Origin: JBDSSS01 sp963764195 | GTDB lineage: Bacteria > Actinomycetota > Actinomycetes > Actinomycetales > Dermatophilaceae | NCBI GenBank assembly: GCA_963764195.1 | Contig: CAVXRG010000002.1 | Coordinates: 62,001 to 126,000 of the forward strand | Direction: 5' to 3' | Length of the DNA stretch: 64,000 nt | Part shown: positions 34,711 through 42,829 of the stretch, piece after piece | Layout of the letters: each line of letters starts with the position of its first letter | How positions within the stretch are numbered: position 1 is the stretch's first letter | Notes under the pieces: generated by a model | Seen by the model: only the letters and a program-made list of their open reading frames with translations | Databases searched by the model: none | Told to the model about the DNA's origin: nothing | Translations under genes and position numbers: made by a program

Positions 34711-36152
34711 CGGGCGTCCACCCCCAGCAGCCGCCCCAGCGCAGCCCCGGCGGCGAGCGACCCCCCGAACGTGGCGATGTCGGCCCCACCGCGCGGCCAG
34801 CCGCACTCGACGACGATCGTCCGGTGTCCCGCCGCCCTCAGCCGTCCGGCGCACGCCCACACCGGGTGCCCGGGCTCCAGACCGCGGCCGGCCACGGCGA
34901 CCCGGGCACCGTGGGGGAGCTCGTCCTCGGTGACGGTCAGTCCCGCGGCGGCCGGCCCCCACGCCACCTGACCCACCGCCATGTTGGTGGCCGTCCCGAC
35001 CTGGACGATCCGGGCCGGGCCGTCCGCCGCGATCCACTCCCGTGCCGCGTCGGTGACGAGGAACCCGGCCGCGACCTCGTCGGCGGACAGCGCGCCCTCG
35101 TCTGCGACGCCACCTCCTGAACTCTCCGCCGCTGCAGCGGGATAGGCGGCGCCGAGCGAGGCCACCCGACGCGCAGCGTCCTCGACCCGGCCCCGGTCGA
35201 GACGGCCGGCCCGCACCGCGCCGACGATCGCGTCGACGACAGCGAGGTGGGTCTGCTCGGTCGTGCCCGAGCCGAGGCACAGCAGGTCGCACCCCGCCGC
35301 GAGCGCCCGCACCGCGGCCTCGGGCACCCCCGTCTCGGCCGACGCCCCGGCCATGTCGAGCGCGTCCGAGACGATGACTCCCTCGAAGCCGAGACGGCCT
35401 CGCAACACCTCTCCGAGCAGCACCGGCGAGAACGTCGCCGGACGGTCCGGGTCGATCGCCGAGACGACGATGTGGGAGGTCATCACGCACGCGACGTCGG
35501 CCGCGACCGCCGCCCGGAAGGGGACGAGCTCACGGGCCTCGAGCACCGCTGTCGGGGCGTCCACCCGCGGGAGCGCGAGGTGCGAGTCGGTGGCGGTGTC
35601 ACCGTGGCCGGGGAAGTGCTTCGCACAGCCGGCGACCCCGACCGACTGGAGGCCCTCGACCCAGGCCGCCGAGTGCCGCGCGACGAGGCCGGGGTCGGCG
35701 CCGAAGCTGCGCGTGCCGATGACGGGGTTGTCGTCGGCGGAGTTGACGTCGACGACCGGGGCGAGGTCGAGGTTGATGCCGTATGCCGCGAGCTCCCGCC
35801 CGACGAACACGCCCGACGCGCGCGTGGTCCGTTCGTCATCGAGGCGGCCGAGGATCGCATTGCCGGGCTGCGGGGATCCGGTGAGGTAGTGCAGGCGGGT
35901 GACATCTCCGCCCTCCTCGTCGATGGCGATGACGAGGTCGGGCCCGACCCCGCGAAGGTCCGAGCACAGCCGCGAGAACTGCTCCGGCCCAGACAAGTTC
36001 GTCCCGTAGAGGCAAACGGAGGCCAGCCCAGCGGCATACTCGCGCGTGATCCAGTCGGGGACGGCCGTGCCGACGAAGCCGGGCATGAGCGTTCCCGAGA
36101 CGAGGCGGCGCATCGTCTCGGTGGTGGGGTCCTTCTCGACCGGGTTCTCCAT
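34707..36152 (-). CDS. nagZ: Glycoside hydrolase family 3 beta-N-acetylhexosaminidase (NagZ-like)
   Basis: A 481-residue GH3 enzyme. Motifs: DLVIAIDEEGGDVTRL, GINLDLAPVVDVNS, the NagZ catalytic loop CAKHFPGHGDTATDSHLALP (His and Asp) and the nucleophile in GFEGVIVSDALDMAGA. These release GlcNAc from chitobiose-type or peptidoglycan fragments. A C-terminal domain resembles the second GH3 domain. There is no signal peptide, suggesting cytoplasmic action on imported muropeptides or chito-oligomers. Stop overlaps the kinase start (ATGA). Confidence 0.93.
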   Translation of the reverse strand: MENPVEKDPTTETMRRLVSGTLMPGFVGTAVPDWITREYAAGLASVCLYGTNLSGPEQFSRLCSDLRGVGPDLVIAIDEEGGDVTRLHYLTGSPQPGNAILGRLDDERTTRASGVFVGRELAAYGINLDLAPVVDVNSADDNPVIGTRSFGADPGLVARHSAAWVEGLQSVGVAGCAKHFPGHGDTATDSHLALPRVDAPTAVLEARELVPFRAAVAADVACVMTSHIVVSAIDPDRPATFSPVLLGEVLRGRLGFEGVIVSDALDMAGASAETGVPEAAVRALAAGCDLLCLGSGTTEQTHLAVVDAIVGAVRAGRLDRGRVEDAARRVASLGAAYPAAAAESSGGGVADEGALSADEVAAGFLVTDAAREWIAADGPARIVQVGTATNMAVGQVAWGPAAAGLTVTEDELPHGARVAVAGRGLEPGHPVWACAGRLRAAGHRTIVVECGWPRGGADIATFGGSLAAGAALGRLLGVDAR

Positions 36153-36186
36153 GGGGTCAGTTCCTCTCAGCGATGGCGGGCGGGGG

Positions 36187-37290
36187 TCAGGCGATCCCGA
36201 GCTGGTCCCAGAGGACGAGCACGGACGCGCCACGCAGGACGATGTCGGCCGGGTCGTCGGCGAGGCGCACGACGAGGTCCGCGGCCGGACGTGTGAGCAT
36301 CCGCGCGCGGAGGGTGTCCGCGACGGACTGCAGCAGGGGCCCGGCGAGGAGGTGCGCCGGCCCGCTGAGGACGACCTCGGCGAGGTCGAGCACGCCGACG
36401 ACGGGGGCGAGTGCGATGCCGAGGCGCTCGCCGGCCTCCCGCAGGGGGTGCCCCGACCCGTCCGCGGCGAGCGCTGCCTCGAGGTTCGGCACCGAGAGCC
36501 AGGTCTCGAGGCAGCCGTGCCGACCGCAGCCGCACCGGGCTCCACCGTCGGTGCCGACGGTGACGTGGCCGATCTCGCCGGCGCCGGAGTGCGCCCCACG
36601 GACCCGCCGGCCGCCGACGACGATCCCGCACCCGACGCCGCCGCCGATCTTGACGAGGACGAGGTCGTCGCCGCCGGCGCCGAGGGTGTGTTCGGCGTGG
36701 ACGGCTGCGTCGGCGTCGTTGCACACCAGCACCCGCAGCCCCGTCGCCTCGGCCAGCAGGTCCTCGAGCGGCACGTCGGTCCAGCCGAGGTTGGGGGCGG
36801 TGCCGACGACCCCACCCGGGCGCACGATGCCGGGCGTCCCGACGCCGATGCCGAGGACCGGAGCGCTCGCCGCGGCCACGATCGCGGTGGCGAGGTCGAC
36901 GACGAGGTCGACGGCAGCCGCGCCCCGGGCCGGCCCGAGGCTCCGCTCGGCGCGGGCGAGGACCGTCCCGTCGAGGTCGAGGACGGCGGCGTGGAGCACG
37001 CCCGGCGCGGCGAGGTCGAGGCCGACCGTCTGCAGCCCGGCGCGGTTGACGTCGACGAGCGTGGCCGGCTTGCCGGGGCGCACGACCCCGGAGGGACCGA
37101 GCTCGACGGCGTGCCCGCGCGCGAGGAGCTCGGCGACGAGGTCGGAGACGGTGACCTTGGTCAGGCCGAGCTGACGGGCGAGGTCCGCCCGGCTCATCGG
37201 GCCGTGCGAGTAGAGCCCCTGCAGGGCGAGGGCCAGGTTGGGCCGGCGACCGTGCGTGGGCGCCAGGCCCGGGCGAGGCGCGGTTGCCAT
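36187..37290 (-). CDS. ROK family transcriptional regulator (NagC-like)
   Basis: A 367-residue regulator. The N-terminal winged helix has LYSHGPMSRADLARQLGLTKVTVSDLVAELLARG. The ROK domain has VGLDLAAPG, IGVGTPGIV, CNDADAAVHAE and the zinc-type CGCGRHGCLET. ROK regulators of this type respond to sugars or sugar phosphates such as GlcNAc-6-phosphate. It is the first gene of the NagZ-kinase-NagB operon, 34 bp upstream of nagZ, and its start codon lies five bases from a palindromic operator, so autoregulation is likely. Confidence 0.93.
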   Translation of the reverse strand: MATAPRPGLAPTHGRRPNLALALQGLYSHGPMSRADLARQLGLTKVTVSDLVAELLARGHAVELGPSGVVRPGKPATLVDVNRAGLQTVGLDLAAPGVLHAAVLDLDGTVLARAERSLGPARGAAAVDLVVDLATAIVAAASAPVLGIGVGTPGIVRPGGVVGTAPNLGWTDVPLEDLLAEATGLRVLVCNDADAAVHAEHTLGAGGDDLVLVKIGGGVGCGIVVGGRRVRGAHSGAGEIGHVTVGTDGGARCGCGRHGCLETWLSVPNLEAALAADGSGHPLREAGERLGIALAPVVGVLDLAEVVLSGPAHLLAGPLLQSVADTLRARMLTRPAADLVVRLADDPADIVLRGASVLVLWDQLGIA

Positions 37291-37294
37291 GCGA

Positions 37295-37317
37295 GTTAGT
37301 TAACTGCACTAACTAAC
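37295..37317. promoter_or_regulatory. AT-rich palindromic operator of the amino-sugar operon
   Basis: Two perfect 8-bp inverted arms, GTTAGTTA (37295-37302) and TAACTAAC (37310-37317), separated by 7 bp. It is strikingly AT-rich in 70 percent GC DNA and immediately precedes the regulator ATG (37288-37290 on the minus strand). The size and symmetry fit an operator of the ROK-type regulator; bound protein would cover the promoter or the translation start. Confidence 0.82.
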
Positions 37318-37458
37318 CGCGGGCAACCCCCTGCCCCCACCGCCCGTGCGTCACTGCTCCACCTCGCGGAGCACTGACGTGGCCCCCCAGCCCCACACAC
37401 GCGCCCTCCGCAGTGGCGGATCGTGGAAGCACTCCGGTATGCCGCTGGGCCCGCGCCG

Positions 37459-38880
37459 TCAGGACACGCGCTCACTGCCCCCTCGCAGACCGAAGGCCGT
37501 CACCGCGGCGCCAGCAAGGACGAGGCCGGCACAGACGAGCATCGCGGCGCGGAACGCCGAGGCCATCGCGGTCGGGTCGGCGTACGCGTCGCCGGAGAGC
37601 CCGACGAGGGGCGGCAGGGCGGCCACCGCGAGCAGCCCGGCGGTGCGCGATACCGCGTTGTTGACCCCACTCGCCGTCCCGGCCAGCTCGTCCGGGGCGG
37701 CGGCGAGCACGGTCCCGGTGAGCGGTGCGACGAGCATGGCCAGGCCGAGTCCGAGGAGCAGCACGCCCGGGAGGACGTGGACGACGTAGGTCGGCGACGC
37801 GGGCGAGAGGGCGAGCACGACGAAGCCCGCCGCGGCCAGGAGCGTGCCCGCCACCATGTAGCGCCGCGGCCCGTGGGTCGTCGCCAGGGCCCCGAAGCGG
37901 CCAGCGAGCAGCAGCATGATCAGGCTCATCGGCAGCGTCGCCGACCCGGCGGCGAGCGCCGACCACCCGGCCGTGACCTGGAGGAAGAGGGCCAGGAAGA
38001 GCAGCGCCGCTGCCAGGCCGGCGTAGACGAGCAGGGTGACGAGGTTGATCGCGGTGAACACGCGGCTCGCGAAGAGTCGGGGCGTCACCATCGGGTGGGC
38101 GGACCCGCGCTCGACGAGGACGAAGCCGGTGAGCGCCGCCACCCCCACCACCCCGAGCCCGATCGGGACGAGCCCGGGACGGACCGGCGCCACGGTGAGG
38201 GCGTACGTGATGCCGCCGAGCCCGACGACCGCCAGCGCCACCCCCGCGAGGTCGAAGCGATGGCTCGCTGCCTCGTTGCGCGACTCGGGCACGACGCGGA
38301 GCGTCAACGCGACGACGAGTGCGGTCAGCGGCACGTTGAGGCCGAAGGCCCACCGCCAGTTGATGTCGACGAGCCAGCCACCGACGACCGGACCTGAGGC
38401 CGCGGCGACCCCGAGCAGTCCGGTCCACGCGCCGATCGCGGCCATCCGGTGCTCCGTGCGGAAGGAGGCCTGCAGGATCGCGAGGCTGCCCGGTACGAGC
38501 AGCGCCGCGGCGACGCCCTGGGCCGCGCGCGCCAGCACGAGGGTCTCGATCGTCGGGGCGAGACCGCAGAGGAGCGAGGCCACACCGAATCCGGCCGTCC
38601 CGATGGCGTAGACCCGGGCCCGGCCGAACCGGTCACCGAGCGAGCCGCCGAGCAGGATGAGGGCCGCGAGGGCGAGGGCGTAGGCATTGACGACCCACTG
38701 CAGTCCGGAGAGGCCCGCCCCGAGCTCGCGGCCGATCCGGGGGAGCGCCACGTTGACGATCGTCCCGTCGAGCATCGCGACCGCGCTGCCGAGGATCGTC
38801 GTGGTGAGCACGAGCCGCCCCCGGGGCGTGCCCATCTCGAGCTGGCGCTCCACCGGGCACTCCACCCGCGCGTCCGTCAT
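37459..38880 (-). CDS. MFS exporter (DHA2, EmrB/QacA type)
   Basis: A 473-residue integral membrane drug:H+ antiporter-type protein with about 12-14 transmembrane helices. Marks: AMLDGTIVNVALPRIG (helix 1), GSLGDRFGRARVYAIG (motif A), RAAQGVAAALLVPGSLAI (motif C-like) and GPVVGGWLVD. Related proteins export antiseptics or antibiotics. ATG 38880 (MTDARVECP) is taken; the extra upstream frame to 38964 is poor. Divergent from the DUF2277 gene with a 95-bp spacer. Confidence 0.92.
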   Translation of the reverse strand: MTDARVECPVERQLEMGTPRGRLVLTTTILGSAVAMLDGTIVNVALPRIGRELGAGLSGLQWVVNAYALALAALILLGGSLGDRFGRARVYAIGTAGFGVASLLCGLAPTIETLVLARAAQGVAAALLVPGSLAILQASFRTEHRMAAIGAWTGLLGVAAASGPVVGGWLVDINWRWAFGLNVPLTALVVALTLRVVPESRNEAASHRFDLAGVALAVVGLGGITYALTVAPVRPGLVPIGLGVVGVAALTGFVLVERGSAHPMVTPRLFASRVFTAINLVTLLVYAGLAAALLFLALFLQVTAGWSALAAGSATLPMSLIMLLLAGRFGALATTHGPRRYMVAGTLLAAAGFVVLALSPASPTYVVHVLPGVLLLGLGLAMLVAPLTGTVLAAAPDELAGTASGVNNAVSRTAGLLAVAALPPLVGLSGDAYADPTAMASAFRAAMLVCAGLVLAGAAVTAFGLRGGSERVS

Positions 38881-38975
38881 GGCTCCATGCTGGCACCGGC
38901 CGACGGCGGGTGCAGCCCGGCATCCCGGGGAGCCGCACCGTCGCGCCCGGGAGGTGGGCGGCATACGCTCGACGC

Positions 38976-39251
38976 ATGTGCCGCAACATCCGCCAGCTCC
39001 ACAACTTCGAGCCCCCGGCCACCTCGGACGAGGTGCGCGCCGCGGCGCTGCAGTACGTCCGCAAGGTCAGCGGCGCGACGAAGCCCAGCCAGGCCAACCA
39101 GGCGGCGTTCGACGCGGCCGTCGAGGAGATCGCCCAGGCGACCGCCCACCTGCTCGAGCACCTGACGACGAGCGCCCCGCCGAAGGACCGTGACCTCGAG
39201 CGCGACAAGGCAAGAGCCCGTAACGCCGTTCGCTTCGGCACACCGGCCTGA
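38976..39251 (+). CDS. DUF2277 family protein
   Basis: A 91-residue soluble helical protein: MCRNIRQLHNFEPPATSDEV, AALQYVRKVSGATKPSQANQAAF and RDLERDKARARNAVRFG, the DUF2277 pattern. The family is conserved but of unknown function. ATG 38976 is the first in-frame start that gives the conserved MCRNI beginning. It is followed 46 bp later by the AlkD-like gene. Confidence 0.92.
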   Translation: MCRNIRQLHNFEPPATSDEVRAAALQYVRKVSGATKPSQANQAAFDAAVEEIAQATAHLLEHLTTSAPPKDRDLERDKARARNAVRFGTPA

Positions 39252-39297
39252 GGCCCGCCGCCCCTCAAGGTCCGTGCGGCCCACTACGTTGGCCGCC

Positions 39298-40020
39298 ATG
39301 ACCGCACCATCCGGGTCCGCCGCGCACGACGACCTCGTGGCGGCCGTCACGATGACACTCGAGCGCGGCGCCGACCCCGACCGGGCCGCCGGTCAGCAGC
39401 GCTACATGAAGTCGGCCCTGCCCTACTACGGACTGACCACTCCACAGCTGCGGGCGGCCCTGACTCCGCTGCTGCGTGACCCGGCGTTCGCGATGTCATC
39501 GCGCGACCAGTGGGAGTCGACGATCCGCGCCCTCTGGGACGGCGCCACCCACCGTGACCACTGGTATGCCGCGATCACCCTGGCGCGCCACCGCGCCTAC
39601 CGCGACTGGGTCGACAGCGACTCGATGCCCCTGTGGGAGCGCCTCATCCGGGCCGGAGCCTGGTGGGACGTCGTCGACGACATCGCGACCCACCTCGTCC
39701 GTGACACCCGGCTCGCGGAGCCGCAGGTCGAGGGCCTGCGGCTGCGGGAGTGGGCCGGCTCGGACTCGCTGTGGGTGCGACGGTCGGCGATCATCAGCCA
39801 GGTCGGGGCCAAGGACCGGGTCGACCAGGACCTGCTCCGCGACGTCATCGAGCCGAACGTCGAGGAGACCGACTTCTTCAGCCGAAAGGCGATCGGCTGG
39901 GCCCTGCGCGACCATGCGCGCTCCGACCCGGCCTGGGTCCGGCGCTTCGTCGCCGAGCACCCCGACCTGTCGGCGCTGTCCCGCCGGGAGGCACTCAAGC
40001 ACGTCGGGGTGTCCGCGTGA
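39298..40020 (+). CDS. DNA alkylation repair protein (AlkD-like)
   Basis: A 240-residue HEAT-like repeat glycosylase family protein. AlkD marks: QQRYMKSALPYYGLTTPQLRA, the aromatic/acidic region AGAWWDVVDDIATHLV (Trp and Asp of the active site) and DFFSRKAIGWALRDHARSDP. AlkD enzymes excise N3- and N7-alkylpurines from DNA without base flipping. With the AlkX-type gene at 7.9 kb the window holds two different alkyl-base repair genes. Its stop overlaps the GTG start of the MATE gene (GTGA), so they are coupled. Confidence 0.92.
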   Translation: MTAPSGSAAHDDLVAAVTMTLERGADPDRAAGQQRYMKSALPYYGLTTPQLRAALTPLLRDPAFAMSSRDQWESTIRALWDGATHRDHWYAAITLARHRAYRDWVDSDSMPLWERLIRAGAWWDVVDDIATHLVRDTRLAEPQVEGLRLREWAGSDSLWVRRSAIISQVGAKDRVDQDLLRDVIEPNVEETDFFSRKAIGWALRDHARSDPAWVRRFVAEHPDLSALSRREALKHVGVSA

Positions 40021-41351
40021 GCGCGGCCCCCTCCTCCCCGGACGTGCGCCGCGAGATCCTGCGCCTCGCGGTCCCCGCCTTCCTCGCCCTCATCGCCGAG
40101 CCGCTCTTCCTGCTCGCCGACTCCGCGATCATCGGCCACCTCGGCACGGCCGAGCTGGCCGGGCTCGGCGTCGCGAGCGCCGCCCTGCTCACGGCATCCG
40201 GCATCTTCGTCTTCCTCGCCTACGGCACGACGAGCGTCGTCGCTCGTCAGCTCGGCGCCGGCAACGAGCGCGGGGCGGTCGGGGCCGGCATCGACGGCCT
40301 GTGGCTGTCGGTCGCCATCGGGTCCGTGACCGCGGTCGTCGTGGCACTCACCGCTCGTCCGATCAGTGCCGCCTTCGGTGCCTCCGAGGCAGTCATCGAG
40401 CAGGCGACGACCTACCTGCGCATCTCGAGCCTCGGCCTGCCCGCGATGCTCGTCATCCTCGCCGTGACCGGAGTGCTGCGCGGCCTCCAGGACACTCGCA
40501 CGCCCCTCGTCGCCTCCGTCGTGGGCTTCAGCGCCAACGTCGTGCTCAACCTCGTCTTCGTCTACGGGCTGCACTGGGGGATCGCCGGATCCGCGTGGGG
40601 CACCGTCATCGCCCAGACCGGCATGGCCATCGGCCTCGTCGCGGTCGTGCTCGTCCGGGCCCGAGCCCTCGGCGCCGGGCTGACCCCCCACCCCGGGCGG
40701 GTCCTGGCCGCGGCCCGCACGGGGGTGCCTCTCCTCGTGCGGACGCTTGCGCTGCGGGCGACGCTCCTCGTGACGACGTGGGTGGCGGCCTCGCTCGGTG
40801 ACGTGACCCTCGCCTCGCACCAGGTGGCCCTCACCATCTGGAGCTTCCTCGCCTTCGCCCTCGACGCCCTCGCCATCGCGGCCCAGGCCCTCACCGGTCG
40901 CGCGCTCGGCGCCGGCGACACGACGGGGGTCCGCCTCGCCACCTCGACGATGCTCCGCTGGGGCGTCTGGGGCGGGCTGGGTCTCGGCCTCGTCGTCGTG
41001 GCCCTCCACGGCGTGCTGCCCGCCCTCTTCACCACCGACCCGGCCGTGCGGGAGGCCCTCGGCGCCGCGCTCATCGTCGTCGGGCTCGGCCAGGCCGTCG
41101 CTGGTTACGTCTTCGTCCTCGACGGGGTGCTCATCGGTGCCGGTGACGGGCGGTGGCTCGCCTGGGGCCAGCTCGCGACCTTCGTCGCCTACCTCCCGCT
41201 CGCTCTCACCGTGCGGGCCCTGGGGCCCAGCGGATCCCCGGCGCATGACGTCGTCGTGCTGTGGCTTGCCTTCACCGGATTCATGGTCATCCGGGGCGTC
41301 ATGCTCGGCTGGCGGGCCCGCGGGGACGCCTGGATGGTCACCGGAGCCTGA
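40017..41351 (+). CDS. MATE family efflux transporter (DinF-like)
   Basis: A 444-residue multi-pass membrane exporter of the MATE/DinF branch: LRLAVPAFLALIAEPLFLLADSAIIGHLG, YGTTSVVARQLGAGN, GVLRGLQDTRTPL, and a repeated second half with LASHQVALTIWSF and AIAAQALTGRALGAGD. MATE pumps use H+ or Na+ gradients to expel cationic compounds. GTG 40017 is within the AlkD stop (GTGA), so the two genes form an operon; in E. coli dinF is damage-inducible, a loose parallel. Confidence 0.93.
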   Translation: MSAAPSSPDVRREILRLAVPAFLALIAEPLFLLADSAIIGHLGTAELAGLGVASAALLTASGIFVFLAYGTTSVVARQLGAGNERGAVGAGIDGLWLSVAIGSVTAVVVALTARPISAAFGASEAVIEQATTYLRISSLGLPAMLVILAVTGVLRGLQDTRTPLVASVVGFSANVVLNLVFVYGLHWGIAGSAWGTVIAQTGMAIGLVAVVLVRARALGAGLTPHPGRVLAAARTGVPLLVRTLALRATLLVTTWVAASLGDVTLASHQVALTIWSFLAFALDALAIAAQALTGRALGAGDTTGVRLATSTMLRWGVWGGLGLGLVVVALHGVLPALFTTDPAVREALGAALIVVGLGQAVAGYVFVLDGVLIGAGDGRWLAWGQLATFVAYLPLALTVRALGPSGSPAHDVVVLWLAFTGFMVIRGVMLGWRARGDAWMVTGA

Positions 41352-41431
41352 CCGCGTCGCTCGGCACGGCTCTGGGCCAACTGATACAGGTTTCCCAGCC
41401 TGCTTTCAGGGAGCCGGCGCATAGTTCTTCT

Positions 41432-41550
41432 TGTGAGTTGCTCCTGTGCGACTCGGTGATCTCCTCCCCCTGTCGGTCACCGGGTCAAGGGCAAACCGCC
41501 CCTGCTGGTCGAGTTCGGCGACAGAACCAGCAGGGGCGGTGTTCTCTTTT
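41432..41550 (+). ncRNA. 6C-like small RNA
   Basis: Two consecutive hairpins with C-rich loops followed by a strong terminator: stem GAGTTG/CGACTC (41435-41440 and 41449-41454) with loop CTCCTGTG, and stem CGGTGA/TCACCG (41454-41459 and 41477-41482) with a 17-nt loop containing CCTCCCCC. This is the layout of the actinobacterial 6C RNA family. A -10-like CATAGT at 41420-41425 would start transcription near 41432. The RNA ends at the T-rich tail near 41550. In mycobacteria such RNAs act through C-rich loops on G-rich mRNA sites; targets here are unknown. Confidence 0.72.
41495..41540 (+). terminator. Intrinsic terminator of the 6C-like RNA
   Basis: A perfect 15-bp stem (accgcccctgctggt at 41495-41509 with accagcaggggcggt at 41526-41540), 16-nt loop, followed by gttctctttt. 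It is the most classical rho-independent terminator in the window. Confidence 0.92.
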
Positions 41551-41593
41551 GCGGGGCTGCCGCGGGGGCACCACCCTCAGATCGCCCGGCCGC

Positions 41594-42559
41594 TCAGAAC
41601 GCCCCGTCGGTGACCTCGATGTCGGAGAGCATCGCCTGCACCTCGGCCGTCGTCGGCATGGCCGTGGCGCACTCGAGGCGCGAGGCGACGATCGCCCCCG
41701 CGACGCTCGCGAAGTGCAGCATCCGCTCGAGGTCCCAGCCGCCCAGCAGCCCGTGCAGGAGCGCGCCGCCGAAACCGTCACCCGCGCCGAGCGCGTTGAC
41801 GACGTGGACCGGGAAGGGCCGCACGTGGATCCGCTCCGACGCGGTCGTCGCCGTGACACCGCCCGCACCCTGCTTGACGACGACGAGCTCGACCCCGCGC
41901 TCGAGGAGCGCCCGGGCCGCACGGTCGGGGTCGCTCTCACCCGTCGCGATCTCGCACTCCTCGGGGCTACCGATCGTGATCGTCACGTGCTCGACTGCGC
42001 GAGAAGACTGTTCGCGGGCGAGGGCGGCCTCGGGCCAGAACTCCGGACGGTAGTCGAGGTCGAGGATCGTGAACGGGCGCCGGGCCCTCGCCGCCCAGGC
42101 CGCGAAGTGGGCCGCCCGGCTCGGCTCCTGGCTGAGGCCGGTCACCGTCGACCAGTAGGCCCGCGCCTCCTCGATCTGCTTCAGGGGCAGGGAGCCCGGC
42201 TCGATGAGCAGGTCGGGGGCGGTGGGGTGGCGGTAGAACCAGAGCGGGAAGTGGTCGGGCGGGAAGACCTCCGCGAAGGTGACCGGAGTCGGCGCCCCAC
42301 CGGTGGCCGTCCCGACGAACGCGTCGTCGACCCCGAGTCGCAGCAGCTCCCGGTGGACGTAGCGACCGAACGCGTCGTCGGCGGTGCGGCTGATCAGGGC
42401 CGCCGAGAGGCCGTGCCGAGTCGCGGCCACCGTGACGTTGGCGACGCTGCCGCCGAGGAACTTCTCGAAGCTGTGCACCTCGTCGAGAGTGACTCCGTGC
42501 TGAAGCGGATAGAGGTCGACCCCCACCCGCCCCATCGCGACGAGGTCGTAGGCGGTCAT
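41594..42559 (-). CDS. iolC: PfkB family kinase, 5-dehydro-2-deoxygluconokinase-like (IolC)
   Basis: A 321-residue ribokinase-like enzyme. Marks: DLVAMGRVGVDLYPLQ, the substrate loop FLGGSVANVTVAATRHG, ITIGSPEECEIATGE, VVVKQGAGGVTA and the anion hole/catalytic Asp NALGAGDGFGGALLHGLL. The long DLYPLQ start and LDLDYRPEFWP match IolC, which phosphorylates 2-deoxy-5-keto-gluconate in inositol catabolism. No other iol genes lie here, so substrate is tentative. It is divergent from the beta-glucosidase with a 270-bp spacer. Confidence 0.87.
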   Translation of the reverse strand: MTAYDLVAMGRVGVDLYPLQHGVTLDEVHSFEKFLGGSVANVTVAATRHGLSAALISRTADDAFGRYVHRELLRLGVDDAFVGTATGGAPTPVTFAEVFPPDHFPLWFYRHPTAPDLLIEPGSLPLKQIEEARAYWSTVTGLSQEPSRAAHFAAWAARARRPFTILDLDYRPEFWPEAALAREQSSRAVEHVTITIGSPEECEIATGESDPDRAARALLERGVELVVVKQGAGGVTATTASERIHVRPFPVHVVNALGAGDGFGGALLHGLLGGWDLERMLHFASVAGAIVASRLECATAMPTTAEVQAMLSDIEVTDGAF

Positions 42560-42748
42560 CGCGGCGCTCGCGCAGAGTGTCGGTGCATGGTCGGCCCTTC
42601 CGTCCGTCCGGGTCGGCAACGGCGCCGCCCCGGCTCGTACCTCTTCATCCCACTGCACTCCCCCTACCCGGTCAAGGGACGAGACCGCGCGCTCACGGGC
42701 GGGTAACGGAGGTTGCCGGCTCGCGATCACCCGTCCGACCCGCGCGGA

Positions 42749-42762
42749 TGAGAGCGCTCCCA
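42749..42762. promoter_or_regulatory. CebR/LacI-type operator before the beta-glucosidase
   Basis: TGAGAGCGCTCCCA matches the cellobiose repressor (CebR) box TGGGAGCGCTCCCA in 13 of 14 positions and is centred on the palindrome GAGCGCTC. It lies about 70 bp upstream of the beta-glucosidase ATG; the LacI-family gene is the operon's second gene, so feedback control is likely. Confidence 0.8.
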
Positions 42763-42829
42763 GGCCGCCTCCGCCCGTACCGTGGTGCCGACAGCCCGTC
42801 ACCGGCATCATGCAAGGAGCAGTCCCGGG

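Noticed and set aside
38689..38964. Extended N-terminus of the MFS exporter
   Set aside because: Upstream residues are Pro/Arg-rich and precede the natural start MTDARVECP at 38880.
41594..42559. Inositol catabolism cluster
   Set aside because: Only an IolC-like kinase is present; no other iol genes are seen.
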